From: Comamonadaceae bacterium
GTDB lineage: Bacteria > Pseudomonadota > Gammaproteobacteria > Burkholderiales > Burkholderiaceae_C
Direction of reading: 5' to 3'
Assembly: GCA_947374505.1 (NCBI GenBank)
Contig: CANCCE010000039.1
Coordinates: 1 to 16,548, forward strand
DNA length: 16,548 nucleotides
The notes beneath the pieces are model-generated. The model ran no database searches. It was not told the origin of the DNA and saw nothing but the letters and a program-made list of their open reading frames with translations. Below, one piece after another: positions 1-7,836 of the stretch. The first letter of the stretch is position 1; every line of letters begins with the position of its first letter. Position numbers and translations under genes: made by a program.

Positions 1-2045
1 TCTTTGTCGGCCGTTTGAGCGGCCAACTCTTGAGCCCAGTACAAGGACAGGTAGAACTGGCTGCCGCGGTTGTCCAGCTGGCCGGTTTTCGGTGATGGGT
101 TTTTGCTGTTGTCCAGCAACTTGCCCGTTGCCGCGTCCAGCGCCTTGGCCAACACTTTGGCCTTTTCATTTTTGGTCTTGATACCCAAGTCTTCCAGACT
201 CGCGGCCAGCGCCAAAAACTCACCGAGTGAATCCCAACGCAGGTGGTTTTCTTCCACCAGTTGCTTGACGTGCTTAGGGGCCGAGCCGCCAGCGCCAGTT
301 TCATACATGCCGCCACCGGCCATCAATGGCACGACCGACAGCATCTTGGCGCTGGTGCCGAGTTCCATGATCGGGAACAGGTCGGTCAGGTAATCGCGCA
401 AGATATTGCCGGTGACAGAAATGGTGTCCAGCCCACGAACAACGCGTTCCAGCGTGAAACGCATGGCGCGAACCTGCGACATGATCTGGATGTCCAGACC
501 TTGGGTGTCGTGGTCCTTCAAATAGATTTCCACCTTCTTGATCAGTTCGGCTTCATGCGGGCGATACGGGTCGAGCCAGAAAATCGCCGGCATACCGGAG
601 TTGCGCGCGCGGGTGACGGCCAGTTTGACCCAATCGCGGATTGGCGCGTCCTTGGCCTGGCACATGCGCCAGATGTCATCTTTCTCGACGTTCTGCACCA
701 GCAGCACGTCGCCCGTGGCGATGTCCACGATGCGGGCTTCGCCGGCCTCAGGCGCTTCAAATGTTTTGTCGTGTGATCCGTATTCTTCGGCCTGCTGGGC
801 CATCAAACCGACGTTGGGCACGGTGCCCATGGTGGTCGGGTCGAAGTTGCCATTGGTCTTGCAGAAGTTGATGGCCTCTTGGTAAATGCGGGCAAACGTG
901 CTTTCAGGGATCACCGCTTTGGTGTCCTTCGGCTTGCCGTCAGCGCCCCACATCTTGCCCCCAATGCGGATCATGGCCGGCATGGACGCGTCAACAATCA
1001 CGTCGTTGGGTGCGTGCAAATTGGAGATACCTTTGGCCGAGTCGACCATGGCCAACTCGGGACGGTGCTCATGACAAGCGTGCATATCGCGGATGACTTC
1101 TTCGCGCTTGGTCGTTGGCAAGCTTTGGAGCTTGTCGTAGAGATTGACCAAACCGTTGTTGACGTTGACACCGAGTTCGTCAAACAGCTTGCCGTGTTTC
1201 GCAAAAGCGTCTTTGTAATAGATGCGCACAGCATGACCGAAAACGATCGGGTGCGAGACCTTCATCATGGTCGCCTTGACGTGCAGCGACAGCATGACAC
1301 CGGTTTTGCGGGCGTCTTCCATCTGCTCTTCATAGAAGTCGCAGAGGGCTTTCTTGCTCATGAACATGCTGTCGATAATCTCGCCAGCCAGCAGCGACAC
1401 CTTTGGCTTGAGCACAATGGTTTTTCCGCTTTTAGTGAGCAGTTCCATCTTGACGTCGCGCGCTTTGTCCAGCGTCAACGATTTTTCGCCGTGATAGAAG
1501 TCGCCGTGCTTCATGGTCGCCACGTGGGTCCGAGAAGCCATGCTCCACTCTGCCATGCTGTGCGGGTGCTTACGGGCAAAGTTCTTGACAGCCAGTGGGG
1601 CGCGGCGATCAGAATTGCCTTCGCGAAGCACCGGGTTGACGGCGCTACCCAAGCACTTGGAATAGCGCACGAGGATGGCTTTGTCTTCAGGCGTTTGCGG
1701 ATCTTCAGGAAACTCAGGGAGCTTGTAGCCCTTGCTCTGCAATTCTTTGATAGCGTCACCCAGCTGGTGCACCGAAGCGCTGATGTTGGGCAGCTTGATG
1801 ATGTTGGTGTCTGGCAGCAGGGTCATGTGACCGAGTTCAGCCAGATTGTCTGGCACCTTCTGGGCGTCGGTCAAATACTCAGGGAATTCACCCAGAATAC
1901 GGGCCGCCACAGATATATCGCGCGCGACCACATCGATGCCGGCAGGCGCAGCAAAAGTCTGGACGATGGGCAAAAACGCGCAAGTCGCCAGCAGCGGCGC
2001 TTCGTCGGTCAATGTGTAAATAATTTTTGATTTTTCAGCAGCCAT
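1..2045 (-). CDS. icd: Monomeric NADP-dependent isocitrate dehydrogenase (3' end beyond the window)
   Basis: Catalyses oxidative decarboxylation of isocitrate to 2-oxoglutarate with NADP+ in the TCA cycle; cytoplasmic. The minus-strand reading frame is open from an ATG at 2045 to the left edge, giving 681 codons. The family is usually about 740 residues, so roughly 60 C-terminal residues are missing. The N-terminus (MAAEKSKIIYTLTDEAPLLA) and the segment LGSAVNPVLREGNSDRRAP at about residues 132-150 are typical of the monomeric enzyme. S134, N137, R141 and R147 have the same spacing as the isocitrate-binding Ser132/Asn135/Arg139/Arg145 known from the Azotobacter enzyme. The start is supported by AAAGGA at 2050-2055, four bases upstream. 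A TATGAT-like -10 box lies on the same strand at 2103-2108, without a clear -35. No homodimeric isocitrate dehydrogenase is visible in the window. Confidence 0.96.
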   Translation of the reverse strand, partial: MAAEKSKIIYTLTDEAPLLATCAFLPIVQTFAAPAGIDVVARDISVAARILGEFPEYLTDAQKVPDNLAELGHMTLLPDTNIIKLPNISASVHQLGDAIKELQSKGYKLPEFPEDPQTPEDKAILVRYSKCLGSAVNPVLREGNSDRRAPLAVKNFARKHPHSMAEWSMASRTHVATMKHGDFYHGEKSLTLDKARDVKMELLTKSGKTIVLKPKVSLLAGEIIDSMFMSKKALCDFYEEQMEDARKTGVMLSLHVKATMMKVSHPIVFGHAVRIYYKDAFAKHGKLFDELGVNVNNGLVNLYDKLQSLPTTKREEVIRDMHACHEHRPELAMVDSAKGISNLHAPNDVIVDASMPAMIRIGGKMWGADGKPKDTKAVIPESTFARIYQEAINFCKTNGNFDPTTMGTVPNVGLMAQQAEEYGSHDKTFEAPEAGEARIVDIATGDVLLVQNVEKDDIWRMCQAKDAPIRDWVKLAVTRARNSGMPAIFWLDPYRPHEAELIKKVEIYLKDHDTQGLDIQIMSQVRAMRFTLERVVRGLDTISVTGNILRDYLTDLFPIMELGTSAKMLSVVPLMAGGGMYETGAGGSAPKHVKQLVEENHLRWDSLGEFLALAASLEDLGIKTKNEKAKVLAKALDAATGKLLDNSKNPSPKTGQLDNRGSQFYLSLYWAQELAAQTADK

Positions 2046-2156
2046 GATGTCCTTTACCTTTGATCAGATGGGTGGAATGCGGGGTAAAACCCACAGCCTT
2101 AGATCATAGGCCAGACTTTTGTACTTTTCTTGGCAAGGTGAATGCTTACGGCTTGC

Positions 2157-2205
2157 CCGGTCATGGCGAGCGCAGCGTGGCCATCCATCGTCGAGGTGCG
2201 CGGAG
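2157..2205. repeat. Degenerate REP-like extragenic element
   Basis: The sequence GTCATGGCGAGCGCAGCGTG followed by GCCATCCATCG, between icd and the permease gene, resembles the short palindromic extragenic elements (GTCATTGCGAGCGCAGCG...GGCAATCC type) common between genes of Burkholderiales. Only one arm is well preserved; the second half (TCGAGGTGCGCGGAGTCT) has drifted. No second copy was seen in this window, so the call rests on remembered similarity to the element class. Confidence 0.4.
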
Positions 2206-2207
2206 TC

Positions 2208-3176
2208 TTACAACAGCAACCGCACCGCCGCTGAAAAGCTGAAAAAAGCCAGCACAGTTGACAGCATGATGATGCGGGCGATGCGGCCGTTGTCGGCACC
2301 GAAGCGCTCCGCCAGCAACGACACATTGCTGGCGCTAGGCAGTGCAGCCACCAGCACCAGCACCGTCAGGGCAAAACGGTCTAGCGGCAAACCGAGCTGA
2401 ATCGCCATCAGCCCCATCAAGCCGACCAACAGCGGGTGCACCACCAGCTTGATCAAGACCACCGGCATGTAGTCGCGAGGGCGGGCGGGCGAGGTCGTGT
2501 TCATTTGTGCGCGAGCCAGAACAGTGCCAATGGTGAACAGGGCCACAGGAGACGCCGCGTCGGCCAGCATGCCCAAGGTGGCGGCCACCGGGATCGGCAG
2601 TGAAAAATCCAGCGCCGAAGCCAGCCCGCCCAAACCAATCGCCCACGGCATCGGGTTCATCAGCACGCCTTTTAACGACCGCCGAAAAGCCCGTGCAGCA
2701 CCGTGTTCTTCAGCACCGTCCAAGCGAGACAGCGCAATGCACAGCGACGAGGTGATGATCAAGTCAACCGCCAACGCCACAATTGCCGGACCGGCAGCCG
2801 CAGCACCCAAGAGCGCCACCAACAGCGGCACGCCCATGAAACCGGTGTTCGGAAAAGCCGCCACCAGGGCGCCCAGAGAAGCGTCGTTCCAGCCGATGCG
2901 CGGACCGCGGCTGACGGCAACGGTGAAACCCACCATGATCAACGCGCAGAGCAAATACACGCCGATCAAACTGCCGTCGAGCAGCTGCCCGATCGGCGTG
3001 TTGGCGCCAAACCGGAACAACATGCAGGGCAGCGCAAAGTACAGCACAAACGCGTTCAGCCCGGGAATGGCAGCCTGCGGCAACCAAGCCCGACGGGCCG
3101 CCACGTAGCCGCACAAAACCAGGGCAAAAAACGGAAAGGTGATGAGGAGAATGCTTAACACAGTGCGTATTGTCAC
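2208..3176 (-). CDS. AEC (auxin efflux carrier) family transporter
   Basis: A 322-residue, very hydrophobic protein with about ten predicted membrane segments, the usual size and layout of bacterial AEC permeases (MdcF-like group). Family-typical elements are the N-terminal FPFFALVLCGYVAARR segment, the FVLYFALPCMLFR segment and AFPNTGFMGVPLL in the first half, and a C-terminal half ending ALPSASNVSLLAERFG. Family members export or import small organic anions such as malonate; the substrate here cannot be told. The start is a GTG at 3176 with no convincing Shine-Dalgarno; an in-frame GTG at codon 6 is the alternative. The gene is divergent from rep and 162 bases upstream of icd on the same strand, with no evident functional link to either. 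Confidence 0.88.
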   Translation of the reverse strand: MTIRTVLSILLITFPFFALVLCGYVAARRAWLPQAAIPGLNAFVLYFALPCMLFRFGANTPIGQLLDGSLIGVYLLCALIMVGFTVAVSRGPRIGWNDASLGALVAAFPNTGFMGVPLLVALLGAAAAGPAIVALAVDLIITSSLCIALSRLDGAEEHGAARAFRRSLKGVLMNPMPWAIGLGGLASALDFSLPIPVAATLGMLADAASPVALFTIGTVLARAQMNTTSPARPRDYMPVVLIKLVVHPLLVGLMGLMAIQLGLPLDRFALTVLVLVAALPSASNVSLLAERFGADNGRIARIIMLSTVLAFFSFSAAVRLLL

Positions 3177-3269
3177 TGGTCAATCAGCGGTTCAGGCGAC
3201 TGGCTATGATGACCGGCTTGCCGAGCGCACTGACTTGCCTTTTCTTTTTTCTGTCAATCCCCTCATTTC

Positions 3270-5414
3270 ATGTCGACCCCACCGCCTTCCGGTCCAACTT
3301 CAGGCACGCCCTCCATCGCCGGCCTGAACCTCGCGCAGCAAGAAGCCGTCAACTACATGCACGGACCTTGTCTTGTGCTGGCGGGTGCGGGTTCCGGTAA
3401 AACACGGGTCATCACGCACAAGATCGGGCGCTTGATTCAGGCCGGCCTGAAGCCCGAACAAATTGCAGCCATCACATTCACCAACAAAGCCGCCGCCGAA
3501 ATGCGCGAGCGCGCCAAGAGCTTGATCGGCAAGAGCGCACGCGGCGTGTTGATCTGCACCTTTCATGCGTTGGGCGTGCGCATGTTGCGTCAGGACGGCG
3601 GTGTGCTGGGCCTCAAACCGCAGTTCAGTATTTTGGACAGCGACGACGTCACCAGCATCTTGAAAGACGCCGGCGGCTCGACCGACTCCGCCACCGCCAA
3701 GCAATGGCAATGGACCATCAGCGCCTGGAAAAACAGCGGCCTGAACGCCGAGCAAGCCGAAGCGCAAGCCGCCAACGACGAAGAGCGCGTGTTAGCCCGC
3801 ATCATGGCGCGCTACGAAGAACGCCTGACCGCCTACCAAAGCGTCGACTTTGACGACCTGATCGGCCTGCCGCTGAAATTGCTCAAAGAGCACGACGAGG
3901 TCCGCGACAAATGGCAAGCCGCGCTCGGCCATGTGCTGGTCGACGAATACCAGGACACCAATGCCACGCAGTACGAAGTATTGAAGCTGCTGGTCGGCGA
4001 GCGTGGCCGCTTCACGGCGGTGGGCGACGACGACCAATCCATCTACGGCTGGCGCGGTGCCACCCTCGACAACCTGAAACGGTTACCGGTGGATTACCCG
4101 GAACTCAAGGTCGTCAAGCTAGAGCAAAACTACCGCTCGACCAGCGCCATCTTGCGCGCCGCCAACAATGTCATCGGCCCGAACCCGAAGCTCTACCCGA
4201 AGACACTGTTCAGCGAACTCGGTGAAGGCGAGCCCGTGCGCGTGCTCGACTGCGACGGCGAAGAACACGAAGCAGACCGCGTCGTCGCCCGCATCCAAAG
4301 CTTGCGTGCCGGTGGCGAACTGCAAGCGGTTGGCAGCCAGTACAAAGACTGGAAAGACTTCAGCGTGTTGTACCGCGCCAACCACCAAGCCAAGGTCTTT
4401 GAAAAAGCGTTCAGGCGCGCGCAAATTCCGTACAAGGTTTCGGGTGGGCAAAGCTTTTTTGACCGCGCTGAAATCAAAGACCTGTGCGGCTGGCTGCGCT
4501 TGCTGACCAACAACGACGACGACCCGGCCTTCATGCGCGCCGTCACAACACCCAAGCGCGGCATCGGTCACGTCACCTTGCAAGCCCTTGGTAACTTTGG
4601 CAGCCTGTACAAACTGAGCCTGTTTGAATCCTTGTTCAGCAACTCGCTGGCCACGGTGCTGCCGGCCAAAGCAGTGGGTTCGCTGCAAGAGTTTGGCCGC
4701 TACATGAATGACCTGGAGCACCGTGCCAAACACACCGTGGGCGCGCAAGACGCACGCGTGTTTTTGAACGACTGGCTGAAAGACATCGACTACGAAAAAC
4801 ACTTGTACGACGCCGAAGACAGCGAAAAAGTCGCCGCTGCGCGCTGGACCAATGTGATGGATTTTTGCGACTGGATGGCGCAACGCTGCGGCGGTCAAAT
4901 TGAAGACACCTCGGGTGCCACTGTCGAGAAAGAACGAAAGACCATGCTAGAGGTCGTGCAGACGATTGCACTGCTGTCGACCATCAGCGAGCGCGAAGGC
5001 GACCAGGACGTCGTCACGCTGTCGACCCTGCACGCCGCCAAAGGGCTGGAGTGGCCGCACGTGATGTTGGTCAGCTGCGTGGAAGGGCTGCTGCCCTTCA
5101 AGCTCGGCGAAGACGACGCCGAAGCCAGCGCCGAGAGCATTGCGCTGCGCCTGCAAGAAGAACGCCGGCTGATGTATGTGGGCATCACCCGCGCCCAACG
5201 CACGCTGTTGGTCAGCTGGCTGCGCCGGCGCAAGAAAGGCCGTGAGACGATTGCCGGCACACCCAGCCGATTCATCGCCGAAATGGGTCTCGACAAAACC
5301 ACGGTCAAAGAAGACCCGCGCGAAAAGATTCGCGCCTTGCGCGCCGAGTTTGCACAACGCGCAGCCGATGGCGCCACAGCCCAAGCCTTGGCAGAAGCCC
5401 AAGCCAAAAACTGA
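3270..5414 (+). CDS. rep: ATP-dependent DNA helicase Rep (UvrD/Rep superfamily 1A)
   Basis: A 714-residue 3'-5' DNA helicase acting at replication forks to clear bound proteins and restart stalled forks. All SF1A motifs are present in order: Q motif LNLAQQEAV (19-27), Walker A AGAGSGKT (38-45), motif Ia ITFTNKAAAEMRER (68-81), DEYQD (225-229), motif III GDDDQSIYGWRG (252-263), motif IV LEQNYRST, motif V TLHAAKGLEW, and motif VI EERRLMYVGITRAQ (630-643). Overall similarity follows E. coli Rep (673 residues) more than UvrD or PcrA, for example NYMHGPCLVLAGAGSGKTRV and YKVSGGQSFFDRAEIKDL. The ATG at 3270 is preceded by a pyrimidine-rich tract without a Shine-Dalgarno. The next Met is codon 30, after the Q motif, so 3270 is the only sensible start. 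A short exported-protein gene follows 23 bases downstream. Confidence 0.95.
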   Translation: MSTPPPSGPTSGTPSIAGLNLAQQEAVNYMHGPCLVLAGAGSGKTRVITHKIGRLIQAGLKPEQIAAITFTNKAAAEMRERAKSLIGKSARGVLICTFHALGVRMLRQDGGVLGLKPQFSILDSDDVTSILKDAGGSTDSATAKQWQWTISAWKNSGLNAEQAEAQAANDEERVLARIMARYEERLTAYQSVDFDDLIGLPLKLLKEHDEVRDKWQAALGHVLVDEYQDTNATQYEVLKLLVGERGRFTAVGDDDQSIYGWRGATLDNLKRLPVDYPELKVVKLEQNYRSTSAILRAANNVIGPNPKLYPKTLFSELGEGEPVRVLDCDGEEHEADRVVARIQSLRAGGELQAVGSQYKDWKDFSVLYRANHQAKVFEKAFRRAQIPYKVSGGQSFFDRAEIKDLCGWLRLLTNNDDDPAFMRAVTTPKRGIGHVTLQALGNFGSLYKLSLFESLFSNSLATVLPAKAVGSLQEFGRYMNDLEHRAKHTVGAQDARVFLNDWLKDIDYEKHLYDAEDSEKVAAARWTNVMDFCDWMAQRCGGQIEDTSGATVEKERKTMLEVVQTIALLSTISEREGDQDVVTLSTLHAAKGLEWPHVMLVSCVEGLLPFKLGEDDAEASAESIALRLQEERRLMYVGITRAQRTLLVSWLRRRKKGRETIAGTPSRFIAEMGLDKTTVKEDPREKIRALRAEFAQRAADGATAQALAEAQAKN

Positions 5415-5437
5415 CGTTTTTCAGAAAGCTCAAGGCC

Positions 5438-5980
5438 ATGACTCTCTCTTTAAATTTACAGGTCCGCGCGGCTCTTCGCACTTGGTGCGTCGGCCTGACG
5501 ATGTTGGTGGGCTTGAGTGGCGGCATCGCGCAAACCAAACCACCCGCGCGATCTCCAGCGCCGGCCAAAGCCTGCCCGACGGCGCAACAAGTCAAGACGG
5601 CAGATTTGTATGGCCAGTGGACGGTGGAGTTCACCAACGCACCGCGCGACTTGCCGGCTAAGGCCACGTTGCAACTCCAGCGTCATGCCGAATACAGCGA
5701 GAGCTTGGCGGGGACACTGCTGCGCGACTTCAGCGCGGTGCCCGGCGGAAAAGTCCCCGGCCACTCACCGCGCGCCCAAGTCGCCGGTGATTTAGAGGGT
5801 GTCATGTTCATGCTTGATGAATCGTCCAACGGCACCAATTTGACCGCCGGCTGGGACGGTCAAGTCGTGGAAGGCAGTTGCGGGGAGGTCATCGAGGGTG
5901 TTTGGAAAGACCTCAGCAGTGATGCCGAGCCGGACACAGCCGACGTGCCCTTCACCATGCGTCAAACCAGCGGCTGGTGA
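5438..5980 (+). CDS. Exported hypothetical protein, predicted beta-rich
   Basis: No family recognised. The 180-residue product begins with a positively charged stretch and hydrophobic core (residues 10-31, ending GGIAQ) that reads as a Sec signal peptide. A proline/alanine-rich linker (33-47) follows, then a domain with alternating hydrophobic residues and GxW-like turns: LYGQWTVEF (57-65), ATLQLQRH, SLAGTLLRD, DLEGVMFMLDES, LTAGWDGQVVEG, VIEGVWKDL. The pattern suggests a small beta-barrel, lipocalin- or avidin-like in style only; this is inference. Two cysteines remain after the signal (C46, C148) and could form a disulfide in the periplasm. It starts 23 bases after rep on the same strand with a close AAGG before the ATG, so it is probably cotranscribed. 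It ends 31 bases from the convergent Bug gene with no visible terminator. Confidence 0.75.
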   Translation: MTLSLNLQVRAALRTWCVGLTMLVGLSGGIAQTKPPARSPAPAKACPTAQQVKTADLYGQWTVEFTNAPRDLPAKATLQLQRHAEYSESLAGTLLRDFSAVPGGKVPGHSPRAQVAGDLEGVMFMLDESSNGTNLTAGWDGQVVEGSCGEVIEGVWKDLSSDAEPDTADVPFTMRQTSGW

Positions 5981-6011
5981 AGCCATCTACTCGGCGATTT
6001 GTTCCAACGTC

Positions 6012-6998
6012 TCAGCTGTCCAACTGAATTTTTTGCTCTTTAGCGACCTTGGTCCAACGCTCAATATCCGCCTTGACGTAAGCGCCAAAAGCCTCCGGCG
6101 ACATAGGCACCAAAGCAACCGCTTCACCGGCTAATTTGTCCTTGAAGTCAGGCTGCGTCAGCACTTTATTCAAGGCCTCGTTGAGCAGCTTGACCAGTGC
6201 CGGCGGCATGCCAGCCGGGCCCATGATGCCGTACCACTGCTCGCCATCAAAACCCTTCAGGCCGAGCTCTTCGAACGTCGGCACGTCTTTGAGCAACTCA
6301 TGCCGACTCTTGCCCGTCACCGCCAAAGGCCGCATGCGACCACTGCGAATATGTGGCAATGCACCCGCCAAACTGGGGAACGCAGCCTGCGTCTGACCCC
6401 CCATCAAGTCGACATTGGCTGGTGCGACACCGCGATAAGGCACGTGCGTCATGGTCAAGCCTGTTTGCAGTTTGAAAAGCTCGCCCACCAAGTGGGTCAA
6501 TGACCCAGCGCCAGCCGAGCCATAAGCGATGTTGCCAGCCTGCTTGCGGGCGTAGTCAATGAACGACTTCACGTCTTTGACCGGCAAACCCGGATAGACA
6601 CACAAGACATTAGGTGCCGTGCCAATCATGCCAATCGGCGTGAAATCGCGCAGTGCGTCGTAGGGCAGTTTGCGTGTCGCCGGGGCGGTGCCGTGGGTCG
6701 CCACGTAAGCTTGAATCAGCGTGTAGCCGTCGGGTGTGGCGCGGGCGACGTTTTGCGATGCAATCGCTCCGCCGCCACCCGAGATGTTGTCGACCACAAA
6801 GGTCTGACCCAACTCCTTGCCAAGCCGCTCAACGGTGGCGCGCGCAATCATGTCGGCACCGCCGCCAGCAGACACCGGGACGACAAAGCGAATAGCCTTC
6901 ACGGGATACGCTGGTGTGACGTTTTGCGCGTTAGTGAGGGAACCCAAGCCTAACGCCGGGACGGCGATTAAAAATTCTCTTCGTTTGATCAGAGGCAA
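6012..6998 (-). CDS. Bug/TctC-family tripartite tricarboxylate transporter substrate-binding protein
   Basis: A periplasmic solute-binding protein (328 residues, normal for the family) that captures a small carboxylate or similar ligand. It has the family pattern after the signal: YPVKAIRFVVPVSAGGGADMIAR, then QTFVVDNISGGGGAIASQ, ATPDGYTL, and the segment AGSLTHLVGELFKLQTG...HVPYRG. The N-terminus MPLIKRREFLIAVPALGLG contains a KRREFL twin-arginine-like motif followed by a hydrophobic core, so Tat export is plausible. The start is TTG at 6998, fixed by AAGGAG at 7005-7010 exactly six bases upstream; no in-frame ATG fits. Last gene of a minus-strand operon, 33 bases after the alpha/beta hydrolase. 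No TctA or TctB subunits are encoded nearby, as is common for orphan Bug proteins. Confidence 0.93.
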   Translation of the reverse strand: MPLIKRREFLIAVPALGLGSLTNAQNVTPAYPVKAIRFVVPVSAGGGADMIARATVERLGKELGQTFVVDNISGGGGAIASQNVARATPDGYTLIQAYVATHGTAPATRKLPYDALRDFTPIGMIGTAPNVLCVYPGLPVKDVKSFIDYARKQAGNIAYGSAGAGSLTHLVGELFKLQTGLTMTHVPYRGVAPANVDLMGGQTQAAFPSLAGALPHIRSGRMRPLAVTGKSRHELLKDVPTFEELGLKGFDGEQWYGIMGPAGMPPALVKLLNEALNKVLTQPDFKDKLAGEAVALVPMSPEAFGAYVKADIERWTKVAKEQKIQLDS

Positions 6999-7004
6999 TG
7001 CGTT

Positions 7005-7010
7005 CTCCTT
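7005..7010 (-). promoter_or_regulatory. Shine-Dalgarno that fixes a TTG start
   Basis: AAGGAG on the minus strand lies six bases before TTG at 6998, inside TCACAAAGGAGAACGCATTG. This is the strongest ribosome-binding site in the three-gene operon and decides the non-ATG start of the second Bug gene. Confidence 0.8.
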
Positions 7011-7031
7011 TGTGAATCAAGCCGTGCTGAC

Positions 7032-7823
7032 TTAACCGCCATGCTTCTTCAAAAAACTCACCATGGCCTCGTTGAACACCGCTTCTTGTTCAATGTTGGC
7101 TATGTGCGCGGCGTCCTTGATCAACAAAAACTCAGAGCCCTTGATGTTGGCGTGCATTTGCTGTGACATCTCTGGCGGCGTGCCGTGGTCGTGTTCGCCG
7201 ACCATGATCAAGGTGGGGCAATCAATTTCATGCAGACGGTCAAGCACGTCAATTTTTGAAATCGCTTCGCAACTTCCGCAAAAGCCATCGACAGGCGTGT
7301 TCAAAATGCCATCGGCAATGCGCGCCATCACCGCGGGCTGTCGCGCTCGATAGCCTGCCGTGAACCAGCGCGCCAACGTACTCTCAACCAAGCCCTGCAT
7401 GCCTTGCGTACGAGCGGTGTGGATGCGCTCACCCCACATGGCCGCCGCTTGCGGTGGGCGGCGACTTGTGGAGTCGGCCAGCACCATGGTCTGAAACACG
7501 CCGGGGTGCGCCAACGCATAGGTCTGCCCGATCATGCCGCCCATGGAGATGCCGATCCAATGTGTTTTATTGATACCAAGATGCGTCAACAAGCCGTGCA
7601 CATCTTCTGCCATGTCAGCCAACGTGTACGGCCCTGATGGCGCACTGGTCTGGCCATGGCCGCGGCTGTCATAGCGCAGCACCCGATGGTCTTTGGCGAG
7701 CAAAGCAGCCTGTGCATCCCACGACGACAAGTTGCAGCCGAGTGAGTGTGAAAAAGTGACCCATGGCCCACTGTCGCCGTCAATGGTGTAGTGAACATCG
7801 ATGTTGTTAACGCGAACTTTCAT
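7032..7823 (-). CDS. Alpha/beta hydrolase, 3-oxoadipate enol-lactonase-like
   Basis: A 263-residue alpha/beta-hydrolase-fold enzyme, the size of PcaD-type enol-lactonases. The fold landmarks are an oxyanion segment FSHSLG (24-29), RYDSRGHGQTSAP, nucleophile S93 in GISMGG, acid D212 in VGEHDHGTP and base H240 in DAAHIANIE. The resemblance to 3-oxoadipate enol-lactonase is by overall pattern; without catechol or protocatechuate genes in the window, the substrate could equally be another lactone or ester. The ATG at 7823 was chosen because the protein then starts directly with the first beta-strand (MKVRVNNIDVHYTIDG). A longer in-frame reading from 8084 would overlap the upstream Bug gene with unrelated sequence. 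It lies 13 bases after the upstream Bug gene and is cotranscribed with both Bug genes. It has no signal peptide, so it is cytoplasmic. Confidence 0.9.
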   Translation of the reverse strand: MKVRVNNIDVHYTIDGDSGPWVTFSHSLGCNLSSWDAQAALLAKDHRVLRYDSRGHGQTSAPSGPYTLADMAEDVHGLLTHLGINKTHWIGISMGGMIGQTYALAHPGVFQTMVLADSTSRRPPQAAAMWGERIHTARTQGMQGLVESTLARWFTAGYRARQPAVMARIADGILNTPVDGFCGSCEAISKIDVLDRLHEIDCPTLIMVGEHDHGTPPEMSQQMHANIKGSEFLLIKDAAHIANIEQEAVFNEAMVSFLKKHGG

Positions 7824-7836
7824 GCTTACTTTTCTT

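Noticed and set aside
879..2030. Long plus-strand open frame (383 codons) opposite the left end
   Set aside because: It lies wholly antisense to the isocitrate dehydrogenase gene, which has strong family identity and a good ribosome-binding site. The antisense translation is rich in His and resembles no family.
2497..3158. Two plus-strand open frames of 150-200 codons
   Set aside because: They are antisense shadows of the AEC permease; their translations are of low complexity and match nothing.
4119..4898. Minus-strand open frame of 259 codons inside rep
   Set aside because: It is the mirror of a GC-rich coding frame; rep has every helicase motif, so the antisense frame is not a gene.
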